A DNA stretch of 64,000 bases from Leptolyngbya boryana PCC 6306 (lineage in GTDB: Bacteria; Cyanobacteriota; Cyanobacteriia; Leptolyngbyales; Leptolyngbyaceae): positions 11,006-75,005 of the forward strand of contig NZ_KB731325.1 of NCBI RefSeq assembly GCF_000353285.1. The letters are read 5' to 3'. The translations under genes and the position numbers were made by a program. The notes beneath the pieces are model-generated. The model saw only the letters and a program-made list of their open reading frames with translations, did no database searches and was not told where the DNA came from. Position 1 is the first letter of the stretch. Each line of letters starts with the position of its first letter. Positions 18,401 through 27,809 of the stretch are shown here, in pieces.

Positions 18401-18993
18401 CAGCGGCGTTGCCGTAAGTAGGCTAAAACCTCTAATCGTTGCGCCTCTGGTGATTCTGGAACGCTTGTCACATGCTGCTGAGATAACGCCAGAATTAGAT
18501 CGGACAAAAGCTGATTCAAGGGCGGTGCGTTTCGTAGGCTTCGCCAAATGACTACTTCAAAGCGATCGTAAATTTGCTCTGCAAGTTTGACCGATAAAGC
18601 GGTCTTGCCCACTCCACCCATGCCCAGAATTAAAGTGAGGCGGCATTGAGTTTGAGTAATCCATTGCTCCAGTTCAGATAAGACTTCACTGCGACCATAG
18701 AACGAAGCGACATCTGGGGCATCTCCCCAATCAAATTGCTTTGTCGTTTGCAACTCGTTCGATGCGTCTTGCCAGCTCAAATCCGCAACGTCTTGCCAGT
18801 TGAGCGATAAGCGATCGCAGATTTCTTCAAACACAGCGCGATCAACAGGCTTCCCCGTTAAGAAATTACTTACGGTCGATCGCGCTAGCCCAATAGTTTC
18901 AGCCAAGGCTCTTTGATTGAGAAATCCATTGCGCTTCACCGCCAATTTAACCGTTCCAATGCACGCCTGCTGAACTCGAAGTGACCTTGCCAT
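15442..18993 (-). CDS. HTH-NB-ARC-WD40 STAND protein
   Basis: 1183 residues. Residues 1-72 are an XRE-like HTH (LAETIGLARSTVSNFLTGKPVD). NB-ARC follows with P-loop GMGGVGKT (124-131) and Walker B LLVLDNAE near 200. A winged-helix and helical region runs to about 510, a few pentapeptide-like repeats (ADFTQTTLHRADFTNATIHRSSF) cover about 525-555, and then come 14 WD40 blades ending in xxWD/N, enough for two seven-bladed propellers. The C-terminal tail RPYEAMKMTNLEGLTEAQ is a known signature of this cyanobacterial family. The WD40 part likely binds a signal, NB-ARC oligomerises, and the HTH may act on DNA. The same HTH heads the AAA protein at 25735-26994. Confidence 0.92.
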   Translation of the reverse strand: MARSLRVQQACIGTVKLAVKRNGFLNQRALAETIGLARSTVSNFLTGKPVDRAVFEEICDRLSLNWQDVADLSWQDASNELQTTKQFDWGDAPDVASFYGRSEVLSELEQWITQTQCRLTLILGMGGVGKTALSVKLAEQIYDRFEVVIWRSLRNAPPLNQLLSDLILALSQQHVTSVPESPEAQRLEVLAYLRQRRCLLVLDNAESILKSAELGGLYREGYEDYDEFFCAIADGRHQSVLLLTSREKPRSLAIRESDSRSVRSLQLSGLPTTDGQQILSACGLIAEEQDFDRLIESYTGNPLALKISAATIRSTFGGNVPAFLQQGIAAYGGVWELLDQQFARLSPLERQVMVWLAIEREPISFEALQTNWIPTLSRRALLEALESLQGRSLIEKVKPTLIETSSSGFTQQPVVMEYVTQILLSQIEHELINQTLKDLRQYALLKAQTKDYIRAIQTRLILQPLVEKLLITLHDKASVKFLLDQLLNVFRGKPLSYTGYAVGNLINLLSVLCSDLNDADFSDLAIAQADFTQTTLHRADFTNATIHRSSFAETFGGIVDLAFSSNGQQLAASDSRCNIHLWDLAETKKRMTLRGHRSWICSMQFSPSGQSLATASDDYTVKLWDLETGDCLQTLKGPANLPHSMTFSTDERSLIYSDDSITFWNVEHPEQQIIAMQGYPYLAKTIAFSPDGQTIALSTQAETIELWNRQTGECEYTFDQGTELVRYLAFNSDGTLLASTSLNQTIQVWDISSKQLRQTLRGHTQGISKIVFSPNDQLLASSSFDRTIKIWDITTGDCLKTLLGHQKHLMSVAFTPDGQRVVSGGEDHAVKLWDIQTGQCLTSIQGYTNAVMSISICATESILASAQEDQSIRLWNLKTNQVIQTLLGHTDLVWSVAFSPQNPAILASASSDRTVKLWNWQTGDCLHTFPHANWVRSVAFDLTGQILASGCYDQSVTLRSVETGEIIHQLRGHDNAVSYVIFSPDGKRLASSSYDRTIRIWNVQTGTCLQTFQGHRDRIWQIVFSPDGKMLASCGDDQTIKLWDCQRDRLRSFVGHQGTVTSICFDPASSQLVSGGFDQTLRLWDIVTGECLSTLNTCAGGVLFVQQVSHLFLANREVESEHSSPLHLSSNLDGTIQLWALQSKTCLTSLQVPRPYEAMKMTNLEGLTEAQLATLKALGAHDQ

Positions 18994-19135
18994 TGTTGCT
19001 GCTGCTGACTGATTCAGATTTTACCGAAACTGAATGCAGAACAAAACCCAAAGTCAGTCATTCTCAGACTCGAACTCAGTCAACAGAGGAATTAGATGGA
19101 ATCATTCAGCCCCATTTACGAAAGGAGAAAGACTG

Positions 19136-19885
19136 ATGGCTGCGCGAAAAATGACATTGATTTTCACATCGACCCTGCTGACGCTAACGGCTTTAAGCGC
19201 TCTCCCTGCTCTAAGCCAAACCTCTCATCCTTCCAGTTCGTCTGCTGAACTCGTCGCAATCAATCTGCCTAACTTTCAACCGCGAGCTTCATTCAACAAT
19301 GGAGTTTTGCAGGTCGCAATTCCGGTTTCTCTGCTCGAAGGTCCGATCAATGACATTCTGCGAGCAAATGAAGGACGGTACAAAGAGACCAACTTTCAAC
19401 GTATGGATGTCAGCAGTATGAGAGTTGCCTTTGCGGATGGCGGTTTTACCGTCAATGGCAATTGGCAGTTTCAAGCGCGGGAATATCTTGGGTCAGTATT
19501 TGGCAGAAAGAAATATACGCCTTGGGCTTCGATCAGCGGATCGTTCAGTCAGGGCTTTAATGTCCGCGTCAACAATGGAGTCCTCGTCGCGCAAGCTGGT
19601 AAAACCAATATTCGGGGTGCCAACAAGTGGTACGGAGATATTCTCGATGCTGTGATTTCCAGAATGGGAGTCAATGGTGCGGTGAACAAGCAGGTGAATC
19701 AAACCTTGCAGCGCATTAACGGCATGAACGTGCAGCAACTTCTCGTGTCCACCGGAAGCGCTCAAGCAGCTCAAGCATTGGGGATTAGTCAAGAAGAGGC
19801 AACTCGGCTGATTAATGCTCGTGTGGGTGGAATCAACGCCAATATTGCAGGTGGCAATCTCAATCTGACGGTCAAAGTGCAGTAA
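19136..19885 (+). CDS. Exported protein, unknown
   Basis: 249 residues from the ATG at 19136, which has AAAGGAG nine bases upstream; an earlier in-frame ATG at 19034 lacks this site. A signal peptide is clear: MAARKMTLIFTSTLLTLTAL, then a SALPALSQT cleavage region. The mature part has beta-rich segments (FNNGVLQVAIPVSLLEGPI, DGGFTVNGNWQFQAR) and a helical C-terminus with INGMNVQQLL and SQEEATRLINARVGG. No cysteines or enzyme motif are seen. It is divergent from the NB-ARC gene, with 142 bp between starts. It may be periplasmic or secreted. Confidence 0.7.
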   Translation: MAARKMTLIFTSTLLTLTALSALPALSQTSHPSSSSAELVAINLPNFQPRASFNNGVLQVAIPVSLLEGPINDILRANEGRYKETNFQRMDVSSMRVAFADGGFTVNGNWQFQAREYLGSVFGRKKYTPWASISGSFSQGFNVRVNNGVLVAQAGKTNIRGANKWYGDILDAVISRMGVNGAVNKQVNQTLQRINGMNVQQLLVSTGSAQAAQALGISQEEATRLINARVGGINANIAGGNLNLTVKVQ

Positions 19886-20129
19886 CGCACAACAACGATT
19901 CGGAATTCTTGAAATCAAGCAATCCCAATTGGTCTAGATCGTCAGCAAAACAGGGTGGTCTACTTTACCTTAGAAAAATGACGTTCAAAGTTCAGGTATG
20001 ACGTTGTTTCAACCTCCGAAATTTTGCTCGTTCAAGTGATGTGTCATCACCATACTCATCATTCAAAACGGCGCTTTGCGTCCCTTTCTTACTCCCAAAT
20101 TCATCACATGACATCAGAGGTGTAGCGTC

Positions 20130-20744
20130 ATGAGTTCAAGTTCAGATCACAAAGAAAAATCTTGGGTCAAGATTGCAATTGCGCTGATTGGTATTGTCGG
20201 GACGATTGGCACGTCGCTTGTGGCCAGCGAATTTTTCTGGAAGCAAGTGGGCAATCAGGTTTCTGGAGATGCGTCTAAGTCAGCATCAATCTCTGCAAAA
20301 GTGCCTGGCCCCAATGCTCATCAGAATGCGCTCAAGGACTTCAGCAAACATGCGAACGAATTCGATCGTCTTACAAAAGAAGAGCGCATCAACACTGACC
20401 AGGCGATTCGACAGGTGGCAAAATCGTTGACCCTTGAAGATCTTCAAGAATATGCGCGTGAATCTCGTCGATGGGGATATCGAGCAAGTGCAGGGACAGC
20501 CCTCGCCGGACTACTGGCTGCCTCTCCCAGACTGATCGAGAATCAGTACGATCGCCTGATTGAAATGATCGATTACGGTCTGCATGATCCAATTTCTTAC
20601 GTTCGCTACCGCTATGTAGCAGTGCTGGAGGAGAATCCTAAGTTAGCACAGCACTTTAGGCGAGAACTCCTAGAAATTGTGGCAAAAGATAACAACGAGG
20701 CAGTTCAAGAAAAAGCTCGCAGAACCCTTAAGCACCAATCGTGA
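20130..20744 (+). CDS. Membrane-anchored helical (HEAT-like) protein
   Basis: 204 residues. A transmembrane segment at about 13-33 (VKIAIALIGIVGTIGTSLVA) is followed by a linker rich in S and A and then four or five alpha-helical hairpins resembling HEAT repeats (YRASAGTALAGLLAASPRLIE, DPISYVRYRYVAVLEENP, NNEAVQEKARRTLK). HEAT repeats mediate protein contacts. Ribosome site GAGGTG lies 7 nt before ATG. Its stop overlaps the GTG start of the next gene by four bases, so it is translated together with the exported hydrolase downstream. Confidence 0.65.
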   Translation: MSSSSDHKEKSWVKIAIALIGIVGTIGTSLVASEFFWKQVGNQVSGDASKSASISAKVPGPNAHQNALKDFSKHANEFDRLTKEERINTDQAIRQVAKSLTLEDLQEYARESRRWGYRASAGTALAGLLAASPRLIENQYDRLIEMIDYGLHDPISYVRYRYVAVLEENPKLAQHFRRELLEIVAKDNNEAVQEKARRTLKHQS

Positions 20745-21541
20745 AAAGCATGAGCACCATCTATTCAACTCAAACCGTAGCACAACGATTCTTCGCGATC
20801 GCACTCGTTGCATTAGGACTGACATTGGTGGAGTTTGTTTTCAAGGGGAACTCTGCCTGGGGTGCAGATCATTTTGATTGTTTTGATGCCGCTCGGTGTG
20901 GCAGTCGCTCGCTTTCGAGTTCAGCAGTGTGTTTGAGAAACAGAGACTATACCATCACAAGCACTCCCCGCAATTCGCAAGTCGTTGTGCTTTCAATTCA
21001 TGGCGGCGCGATCGAACCCATGACGAGCACAATTACCCAGATGCTTACTCAACAGTATGGCTGGAGTCGTTATGATTTTAATGCACATGGAACAGCGCAG
21101 TGCTTAGGACAGCGCAGTAACTTTGAAACGCTGCATATCACCGCCGCTCAGTTTGATGACCCCGATGCGATCGCGCTTGTCAATCGTCATCTAAAGGCGA
21201 TCTCCATTCATGGAGCTGGAGATTTACTACGAGAAACCATTTGTGTTGGCGGACGCGACCAGGCGCAAATTCAAGCCTTTATTAAATTTATTCAGCATCA
21301 TCAGGACAAATCACCCTATTTGATTCAGCCGATCAATGCTCCAAAGTCTGACGACAAAGCATGTACCGCACTAAGAGGAATAGACCTGCTCAACATTGTC
21401 AACCGCAATGCTCATCGTGCAGGACTACAGCTTGAGTTGAGCCGATCCATGCGTCAGGATTTAGTGAAGCAGACTGCTGAAGCTCAGGCGTTGCGTCAAG
21501 TTGTTTACGGCGCGATCAATGCAGCTATAAGCATTCAGTAA
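20741..21541 (+). CDS. Exported poly-gamma-glutamate hydrolase family protein
   Basis: 266 residues of the PghP-like zinc peptidase family, known from phages that strip the poly-gamma-glutamate capsule. Family motifs are in order: SIHGGAIE (about 85-92), LHITAAQFDD (about 128-137), AISIHGAGD and CVGGRD (about 150-172), and GLQLELS near the C-terminus. The SxHG and LELS histidine/acidic residues are the metal site. A signal peptide (FFAIALVALGLTLVEFVF...SAWGA) predicts export, and paired cysteines suit the periplasm. The GTG start overlaps the upstream stop. In a cyanobacterium the substrate may be a gamma-glutamyl polymer or an amide-linked wall component; this is not determinable here. Confidence 0.8.
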   Translation: MKSMSTIYSTQTVAQRFFAIALVALGLTLVEFVFKGNSAWGADHFDCFDAARCGSRSLSSSAVCLRNRDYTITSTPRNSQVVVLSIHGGAIEPMTSTITQMLTQQYGWSRYDFNAHGTAQCLGQRSNFETLHITAAQFDDPDAIALVNRHLKAISIHGAGDLLRETICVGGRDQAQIQAFIKFIQHHQDKSPYLIQPINAPKSDDKACTALRGIDLLNIVNRNAHRAGLQLELSRSMRQDLVKQTAEAQALRQVVYGAINAAISIQ

Positions 21542-22222
21542 CCTGCTCTCAATCTTCCTGAACAAGCTTGGTTATCACTAAGAGATGTAGAGACAACAGT
21601 CATGTGGAAGTAATCTCAAAGCGTGTGCTATTTCGGACATTTTTAGGCTAGAGGTCAAGGTATAGGCTTTCTTATCGATTTCTTTGCGTAGAAATCGGAG
21701 ACTCGGATATCAGCACGCGGCTGAAGGGTGGAAAATTGGATTATGTCGCAGAGACTTTAAAGTGACAAACAACGGGTCTCACTCATATTGCTTTAAGCCC
21801 TCGCTCCAAGATCGCATTGATAAATTCTGCTTGAGTTGTACCTTCCCTTGAAACTCAGTTAAGAGATTTGAAAGATGAGAAGTATGTAGCATCGAATTGA
21901 AGTTAATGATTGATCGTTTAGAGGAGTTTGTCGCGAAGGTAGCTGACGGGTTAGAGACGTTAGATTGGTTCGCTCGGCGAGAGGTGATTAGAACCCTGGT
22001 TAAGCGCGTAGAAGTTTATCCAGATAGATCAAAGTTGTATTTAATGGGCGCTGGGCTACGAGTATCCAAGGCTGTCTCCGACACCCAAAATTTGCCACAT
22101 TATTGCGAATGTATAAGTTTCATTCACCTGCCACGAATCGTTCTTTTCAAGTGCGAGCTTTGTGTGTACCGCAGCGCAAATTCGCTGCGGTACATTGAGC
22201 ACTGTCTTATCCCGAACTCAGG
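21542..22222. other. Intergenic region with recombinase remnant
   Basis: 681 bp. It contains the degraded recombinase tail (21897 onward) and a strong hairpin at 22165-22194. The first 350 bp hold no intact frame that I can identify and are probably more of the same decayed gene. Confidence 0.5.
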
Positions 22223-22229
22223 TTACTGA
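21897..22229 (+). pseudogene. Remnant of a large serine recombinase (C-terminal fragment)
   Basis: Only residues about 5-48 are recognisable: LEEFVAKVADGLETLDWFA then RREVIRTLVKRVEVYPD. This is the closing segment of cyanobacterial recombinase-family (resolvase/invertase type) proteins, in which the (L/F)xxRRxxIRxLVxRVE pattern is conserved. The catalytic serine domain, recombinase domain and zinc ribbon are missing, and the frame runs on into unrelated sequence to 22229. It cannot be active. It marks a former excision or integration site beside the STAND gene cluster. Confidence 0.7.
22165..22194 (-). terminator. Perfect 12-bp hairpin after AAA-WD40 gene
   Basis: TGTACCGCAGCG at 22165-22176 pairs exactly with 22183-22194 around a CAAATT loop. 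An outer AGTGC/GCACT stem may extend it. It begins 29 bp past the stop at 22223. It is GC-rich, without a U-tract. Confidence 0.55.
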
Positions 22230-25200
22230 GCGCGTACGCAAAGATTACGATCGTGGTCTTTTGCATCAAAGCTGTACATCAGATAACTGTGCAATCGATC
22301 GCAGCCCTGTTTCAACAGTTGATCTAGATTCTCAATTTTACGCCATTGGGCTTTTGCATCACCCGAAGCAGATGCGAGTCTTGATCCATCTCGACTGAAT
22401 CGAAGACTATAAACGCGATCGCGATGATCCGCAAAAGCTTGCAACCGTTGGCCCTTGGTCGTCCAGAGTTGAACTGTACCATCATCCGAAGCAGTCGCTA
22501 ACTGAGAACCATCTGGACTGAATTGCACATCGCGAACCGCTCCAGTACTCCCTTGTAGTTTTAGAATCTCTTTGCCGTTGAGATTCCACAAGAGGGCTGT
22601 ACCATCGGCAGAAGCGGTCGCGACCGTCTGACCATCCGGGCTAAAACTTGCGCTGAGAACAAGCTGTTGATGGCCCAGAAATGCTTGAAGCGGTCGCCCT
22701 TGCGAAGTCCAACTGCGAGCTGTTCTGTCATAAGAAGCCGTCACAAGTTGGGTTCCCGTTGGATTGAAATTTAAGCTAGATACAGTCTTACTGTGAGCTT
22801 GCCATTCCTGGAGAAGGTGACCGTCTAATCCTCGAATCTGAACTCGACCATCTTTTAGCGCGATCGCAATTTTGTCTTCAGTTGGACTAAAACGAACACA
22901 ATGCACAGGAATACCAATCTGAAGCATCCTAACTTCACCATTAAGCTGCCAGATCCCTACCCTGCCATCTTTTGAGGCTGTTGCGACTCGCAAACCGTCG
23001 GGATGGAAATCTGTACTATAAACCTCAGCTTGATGACCTTTGAGCAAGCGGAGCACCTGTCCATTGAGCTGCCATATCCGGGCAGTATTATCCGATGCAG
23101 CCGTAGCTAAAAGCTGTCCGTTTGGACTAAATGTAATGCTGCGTATCCGTCCTTGATGACCTTTCAGTTCTTCACGAGTAACCCATTTGGCGGCAGGGTT
23201 CACAGCCCATAGAGAGGTCATTTCATTACTGCCGAGCGCAAAGCGGTTTCCGTCAGGATGTAATGCGATTGTAAAAATATCGCTCGGTCGGGTTTTCACC
23301 CGTTGAATTACCATACCTTCTAAGCTTCGGATCTCAGTAATGCCATTGTTCATTCCAAGGATCAAGTTTTGATCATCAAGGCTGAACTCTACGGCGTAAA
23401 CCCAGGGCGGGTCAACTTTAAACGATTTCAAAACCGTTCCATTCAAATCGCGCAATTGCACAATACCATTGTTCCAAGCGGTGATTAGCGTTTTTTTCTT
23501 TCGACTGAATCGTACGACTGTACCTGCTGCGTCAGATTGTTTGAATGCTGAAATCTTTTGCTGATCGAGGTTCCAGAGTTTGATGGTGCCATCTTCTGAA
23601 GCCGTCGCGAATCGTGTACCGTCTTGACTAAAATCAATGCTGTAAATGTATCTTTGATGTGCCTTGAATGATTGTGATTGATTCGTCTTGAGATTCCAAA
23701 CGGTCACCGCTCCTGATTCGGTTCCGACAGCGATCGTCGTTTCTGAGGAGCTGATTGCCGTTGGTTTTGATATGTCTTGAGTGAGCGATCGTAAAACTTT
23801 TCCCTGTCTATCCCAAATCTGTAATTCGCCATCTTCTAAGCCGACAACAATCCTTGTTGCATCGATACGACAGGTCGGCACATTCTTCGGCTGAGGTTGA
23901 AGCTGCTGAAGTTTTTGCCCATTTTGGTTCCATACCATTAAGCGACTATCCCTAGTGACTGTGATTAGATTCGTTGAGCTAAAACTTGCGCATCTGATCT
24001 TTGGGATATCTAGTCGATTGACCTCAATGTAAGGGCGTTCAGGGCGATCAAGAATTTGCTGGAGGGTAAAGATTGGAATCGCAGAAAAATAAGCTTTAGA
24101 AGATTTGAACTTTTCTGCGGCTTTGATTGCACGAATGACACTGTCAATTTCAGCGATCTCGTTTTGATCAAATTGTCTGAGCATTGTACTCGAATCCTGC
24201 ACAATCTCAGCCGCTTGACGGGCACTCTCTGCCTCTTGGCGAGCATGTTGAATCACCAGAAATCCGACTCCGATCGCCACTGTCAAGATCGCACCCGCAA
24301 TCATGGATGTCATCCCTCTGATTTTGCGTCCTTGCTGGATAATGTTCTCGGTTTGTTGCTGAACGTGAATCAACCGCTCATTTGCGATCGAGAGTTCTGT
24401 TTCAATGCTCTCCTGGGCCGTGAGTAACTGCTGTTTCGTTTCGGCTTCGACTTGTAGCTGATCTTGAAGTTCACGACGCTCTAAATCTAAGCTCATGCCT
24501 AAAAAACGATAGTCTTCATCACTCAGACTTTTATTCTGAGACCATCGCATTGCACTTCGCAAAGCGCTGCCCCGCAATAATTGAAATTCATCCTGCATTC
24601 CGGAGGCGACCCAAGCCTGAAGCTGAACCTCATAAGGGCGGAGTTTTGCCAGCGCCTGCGTTAGCCAGTTGAGGTCAAAGACCGTTTGATAGATTCGATT
24701 GTAGATTCTGAGATGGTGATTTTGGCGAACAACTAGCCCAGTTAAGCGCAACTCAATCTGCTCCGTGCTGCCATCCGCAGGAATGCCTCCTTGTCGAATG
24801 ATTTGCTGGCAGAGTCCGAGTAAGCGCCCCGCCCGCTGTTCGCCCAGGTAAAGTAAGCGATCTCGAATCGTTCTAAGATGCTCCGGATCGTCCTGTGCTT
24901 CCCAGTTTTGCAAAATATAGTGATTCACCAGCTGATAAATGACTTGTGCTTCTTGTCCAGGCGCAATTTCTGAACAGTGTTGCACGACAAGCTGACAGAT
25001 TTTTTGAGTTAGAAAGGGCTGTCCACCCGTCCAAGCTAGAATTTCCTGAATCACAGTCTGCGGAGAGACAGCGATCGCGCTTAATCCGACTTCTAAAGGC
25101 TGCGATTCTTCGAGTTGAAATCCTCGCAGATCAATTGCTTGACCGATATTGAAAGGGGTGCGAATTCGATCTTGAATGAGTTCACTGGGAGTTGTGACAC

Positions 25201-25738
25201 CGAGCAGGCAAAAGGTTAATCGATCGTAGATTGGGTGATCAGCACGACGATTGTAGAAGGCTCGAATCAGTGCGAAAAAGTCATCTTTAAATTCAAGACT
25301 GAGAATACTATCGATTTCATCAATAAAAACGACGATCGATTGGTTGATCTGTCTCAGCACAACTTGATCGATAAACTCACTAAAACACTGCATTTCTGGT
25401 AGTTCACTGCGATCAAGCCACCATTGACGCAGATTCAGTTCACCGAGTTCTAAATCATTCGCCAAACTCCGCATCAGACTGCCATACCACTGGCGAGCGG
25501 TTACGTGCTGCTCTTTCACCAGCGTAATGTCGATCGAGACACAGGCAAAGCCTTCGTGTTTAAGCTGCTGCATAACCCGGACTCGCAGACTCGATTTTCC
25601 CATTTGGCGGGCATTGAGCACATAGCAAAACTCTCCAGTTCTCAGCGCTTCATACAAGACTCGATCGGCTTGTCGAACCACATAGCTTGTCGCATCTGTG
25701 CGAAGGCTGCCGCCAACTTGGTAAGCCTTTTCGCTCAT
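22223..25738 (-). CDS. AAA-like NTPase with transmembrane helix and WD40 propellers
   Basis: 1171 residues. The AAA-like ATPase at the N-terminus (Walker A variant [10 protein letters not shown], 42-51; Walker [12 protein letters not shown] near 135) is of the AAA_35 type common in cyanobacteria. A coiled coil (about 420-475) precedes a transmembrane segment ([18 protein letters not shown], about 480-500), then 14 WD40 blades, mostly ending in xxW/R, fill the rest. This topology puts ATPase and propellers on opposite sides of a membrane unless the helix is buried. It has no HTH of its own. Its start overlaps by four bases (ATGA) the stop of the HTH-AAA gene at 25735, so the two are likely made as a sensor pair. 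Confidence 0.9.
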   Translation of the reverse strand: MSEKAYQVGGSLRTDATSYVVRQADRVLYEALRTGEFCYVLNARQMGKSSLRVRVMQQLKHEGFACVSIDITLVKEQHVTARQWYGSLMRSLANDLELGELNLRQWWLDRSELPEMQCFSEFIDQVVLRQINQSIVVFIDEIDSILSLEFKDDFFALIRAFYNRRADHPIYDRLTFCLLGVTTPSELIQDRIRTPFNIGQAIDLRGFQLEESQPLEVGLSAIAVSPQTVIQEILAWTGGQPFLTQKICQLVVQHCSEIAPGQEAQVIYQLVNHYILQNWEAQDDPEHLRTIRDRLLYLGEQRAGRLLGLCQQIIRQGGIPADGSTEQIELRLTGLVVRQNHHLRIYNRIYQTVFDLNWLTQALAKLRPYEVQLQAWVASGMQDEFQLLRGSALRSAMRWSQNKSLSDEDYRFLGMSLDLERRELQDQLQVEAETKQQLLTAQESIETELSIANERLIHVQQQTENIIQQGRKIRGMTSMIAGAILTVAIGVGFLVIQHARQEAESARQAAEIVQDSSTMLRQFDQNEIAEIDSVIRAIKAAEKFKSSKAYFSAIPIFTLQQILDRPERPYIEVNRLDIPKIRCASFSSTNLITVTRDSRLMVWNQNGQKLQQLQPQPKNVPTCRIDATRIVVGLEDGELQIWDRQGKVLRSLTQDISKPTAISSSETTIAVGTESGAVTVWNLKTNQSQSFKAHQRYIYSIDFSQDGTRFATASEDGTIKLWNLDQQKISAFKQSDAAGTVVRFSRKKKTLITAWNNGIVQLRDLNGTVLKSFKVDPPWVYAVEFSLDDQNLILGMNNGITEIRSLEGMVIQRVKTRPSDIFTIALHPDGNRFALGSNEMTSLWAVNPAAKWVTREELKGHQGRIRSITFSPNGQLLATAASDNTARIWQLNGQVLRLLKGHQAEVYSTDFHPDGLRVATASKDGRVGIWQLNGEVRMLQIGIPVHCVRFSPTEDKIAIALKDGRVQIRGLDGHLLQEWQAHSKTVSSLNFNPTGTQLVTASYDRTARSWTSQGRPLQAFLGHQQLVLSASFSPDGQTVATASADGTALLWNLNGKEILKLQGSTGAVRDVQFSPDGSQLATASDDGTVQLWTTKGQRLQAFADHRDRVYSLRFSRDGSRLASASGDAKAQWRKIENLDQLLKQGCDRLHSYLMYSFDAKDHDRNLCVRAQ

Positions 25739-26994
25739 AGCAGTTCACTCAAGCGATCGCAGAAATATCGCTGATACAATGCACAGCGCGGAACTGCAAA
25801 ATTTCCTTGAAGCTGAATGAGTCCTAAACTGTGCAGTTGATAGCTGAGATCGGTGGATAATCGCACAGGCTGAGATGCCTGCATTACTGTTCTCATGCCT
25901 TCGAGTAGTTCTGTCCGCTGATGCACCATCCGCCATAGATGGCGCAATTCGCCCCGATATAATCCCGATTCCAAGGCAGCCGTTTGTAATAGCTGCTCGA
26001 AAGGCATTTCTTTCGATTTCAGCGATCGTAGTGCTTTACTGATCCATTCTGGATGTCCGCCGACAATTGCCATCAGCTGTTGAGTTTGCGATTCCGTCCA
26101 CTCTAAGGTGTACTGTTGAGCTAGGCTCGTAATCTGCTCAGCCGTGAATTCATGGAGTTCGATCAGCTGACCGACATTAAACGGTGATTCATGAAGATTG
26201 AGCGGGATATAAACTTCAGTTGCATACACGATGATTAATCGCAGTTGTTGCCAGATTTTTAGGGTCTTTGTTTTTTCATACCAAGCCCGCAGCAAACTGA
26301 GAAAATCTGCCGCCAGTTCTGGATAAACAAATAAGCGATCGACTTCGTCTAAACTCAGGATTAAAGGCTGCGGATTGTTGGAGAGTAAGTATTTCTCAAA
26401 ATATTCGGTGCAACTAATCTTATTCGTTGAAAATTCTTCATCCCAGTACTGTGCTAATCGATTTGGAAGTTGGAGTTGCTGTGTCACACTTGCACAGAAC
26501 CATTGTAAAAACGCGCTTAAGCTCCGAAAATCCGCCTGATTTGCAAGATGAAAGTTTAAGTGGACTGTACGATATCCCTGATGTGCAGCTTGACGTAGAA
26601 GATGCGCCACGAGCGAAGTTTTCCCCATTAGTCGCGGTGCTTTAATCCGAAGTAGACAGCTTGGGTGCAAGAGTGCTTCATAGCAAATGCGGTCAATTGG
26701 AGGGCGTTCAATATAGATGAATGACTCGATCGAACAAGACGTTTCGATCGGGAGTGATTCCGGCTCTGATGTAGTGGGTAAATCTGCGATCGCTTGCCAA
26801 TCTAGTCCTAAACAATTGCTGATCTCAGTGAAATTCACATAATCGACCGGGCGACCATTGAGATAGTTACTGAGCGTTGACAGAGCGATTCCAAGTTCTT
26901 CAGCTAAATCTTTCTGCCGAGCATAGCCGTTACGTCGCAGTCCAGCCTTGACTTTACAAACTGCATCAGCGCGAACTTGCAGCGATCGACCCAT
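25735..26994 (-). CDS. HTH-AAA-like NTPase without WD40
   Basis: 419 residues from the ATG at 26994, chosen because GAGGAA sits at the right distance and [12 protein letters not shown] aligns with the start of the NB-ARC protein; an upstream ATG would add 10 residues. HTH at 1-70 ([22 protein letters not shown]), then an AAA-like domain with a relaxed P-loop [11 protein letters not shown] and Walker [12 protein letters not shown]. It stops with no sensor repeats, whereas its coupled partner downstream has WD40 but no HTH. Together they equal one HTH-AAA-WD40 protein plus an extra AAA domain. It diverges from the cell-wall operon at 27187. Confidence 0.88.
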   Translation of the reverse strand: MGRSLQVRADAVCKVKAGLRRNGYARQKDLAEELGIALSTLSNYLNGRPVDYVNFTEISNCLGLDWQAIADLPTTSEPESLPIETSCSIESFIYIERPPIDRICYEALLHPSCLLRIKAPRLMGKTSLVAHLLRQAAHQGYRTVHLNFHLANQADFRSLSAFLQWFCASVTQQLQLPNRLAQYWDEEFSTNKISCTEYFEKYLLSNNPQPLILSLDEVDRLFVYPELAADFLSLLRAWYEKTKTLKIWQQLRLIIVYATEVYIPLNLHESPFNVGQLIELHEFTAEQITSLAQQYTLEWTESQTQQLMAIVGGHPEWISKALRSLKSKEMPFEQLLQTAALESGLYRGELRHLWRMVHQRTELLEGMRTVMQASQPVRLSTDLSYQLHSLGLIQLQGNFAVPRCALYQRYFCDRLSELL

Positions 26995-27186
26995 TGCAAC
27001 TTCCTCGAACTCTACCCGCATCATACTGGCATTCGGGTAGCCCGCTCAAGAAGTCAGGCATAAGTCAGTGCTCGTGCTCTTATGCCTCAAAATAACTCAG
27101 GTGTTCTCAGGTCTGATCTCAGTCACCCAACGGATTTGATGGATATATCAGTCAAGCAGACTGCATCTGAAGCCAGGAGAACAATT

Positions 27187-27354
27187 ATGAGAGCCATTGT
27201 GATTGTATCGAGGCTGATTGTTTCTGCATTATCACTTGCTCCACTCTATGCCGCATCTTTGAGTTCTCCCTTATCTAATAAGGCGGGGCTTGAAGCTCCT
27301 CAAGACGGCAGCATCGTTATCAATTTCTCACGCGGATCAAAGCCACAACCATAA
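27187..27354 (+). CDS. Small exported peptide
   Basis: 55 residues from the ATG at 27187, which has AGGAG eight bases upstream; the longer frame from 27082 has none. The first 25 residues are a signal peptide or transmembrane helix (MRAIVIVSRLIVSALSLAPL, then YAASL). The rest is short and polar, ending FSRGSKPQP. It heads a four-gene same-strand cluster ending in two wall-active proteins, a position where lysis cassettes often carry a small membrane protein. A holin-like role is only a guess. Confidence 0.5.
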   Translation: MRAIVIVSRLIVSALSLAPLYAASLSSPLSNKAGLEAPQDGSIVINFSRGSKPQP

Positions 27355-27385
27355 CTCACTTTTTACCAAAACTGGAGCCATTCTC

Positions 27386-27724
27386 ATGACCGTTGCAACC
27401 TCAATTACGATTGTTGATAGCTTACTCAAAGCGTTAGCCGATTCGCGTCAAACGATCGAGCAAATCAATGCCGCCTGTGCAGCGAAAGGACTTCCGCCTG
27501 CCCTGAAAGACAGTGATACTTCAGCGATTGGAATAGTTGGTAATCCTGACTATCGATTTGAAGGCTTCGGAGTCATGGTTATCCGACCCTTTCCCCCTAA
27601 GTTTGCTCTTTCGTTCTGGGTTCATTACAAACCCGATAGTGCTCAACATACTGAATTAGGACGCTTCACCGTACCGATTAGCATCTTGGATGTCGTGAAG
27701 TTTAAATCCTTATCCCAAGTCTAA
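27386..27724 (+). CDS. Hypothetical protein, 112 residues
   Basis: The start at 27386 is preceded by GGAG with 8 nt spacing; an upstream start at 27290 would overlap the preceding gene out of frame. The N-terminal half is helical (VDSLLKALADSRQTIEQINA) and the C-terminal half beta-rich (GFGVMVIRPFPPKFALSFWV), ending TVPISILDVVKFKSL. No family recognised. It lies 31 bp after the small peptide gene and 85 bp before the peptidoglycan-binding gene. Confidence 0.55.
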   Translation: MTVATSITIVDSLLKALADSRQTIEQINAACAAKGLPPALKDSDTSAIGIVGNPDYRFEGFGVMVIRPFPPKFALSFWVHYKPDSAQHTELGRFTVPISILDVVKFKSLSQV

Positions 27725-27809
27725 TCGCTCAACCCAGACCGAGTCGCGAACATTTTCCTCTCGTGACTCAAATTTACCTTCTTACTTTACTTTAAATAGG
27801 TCTTATCCC

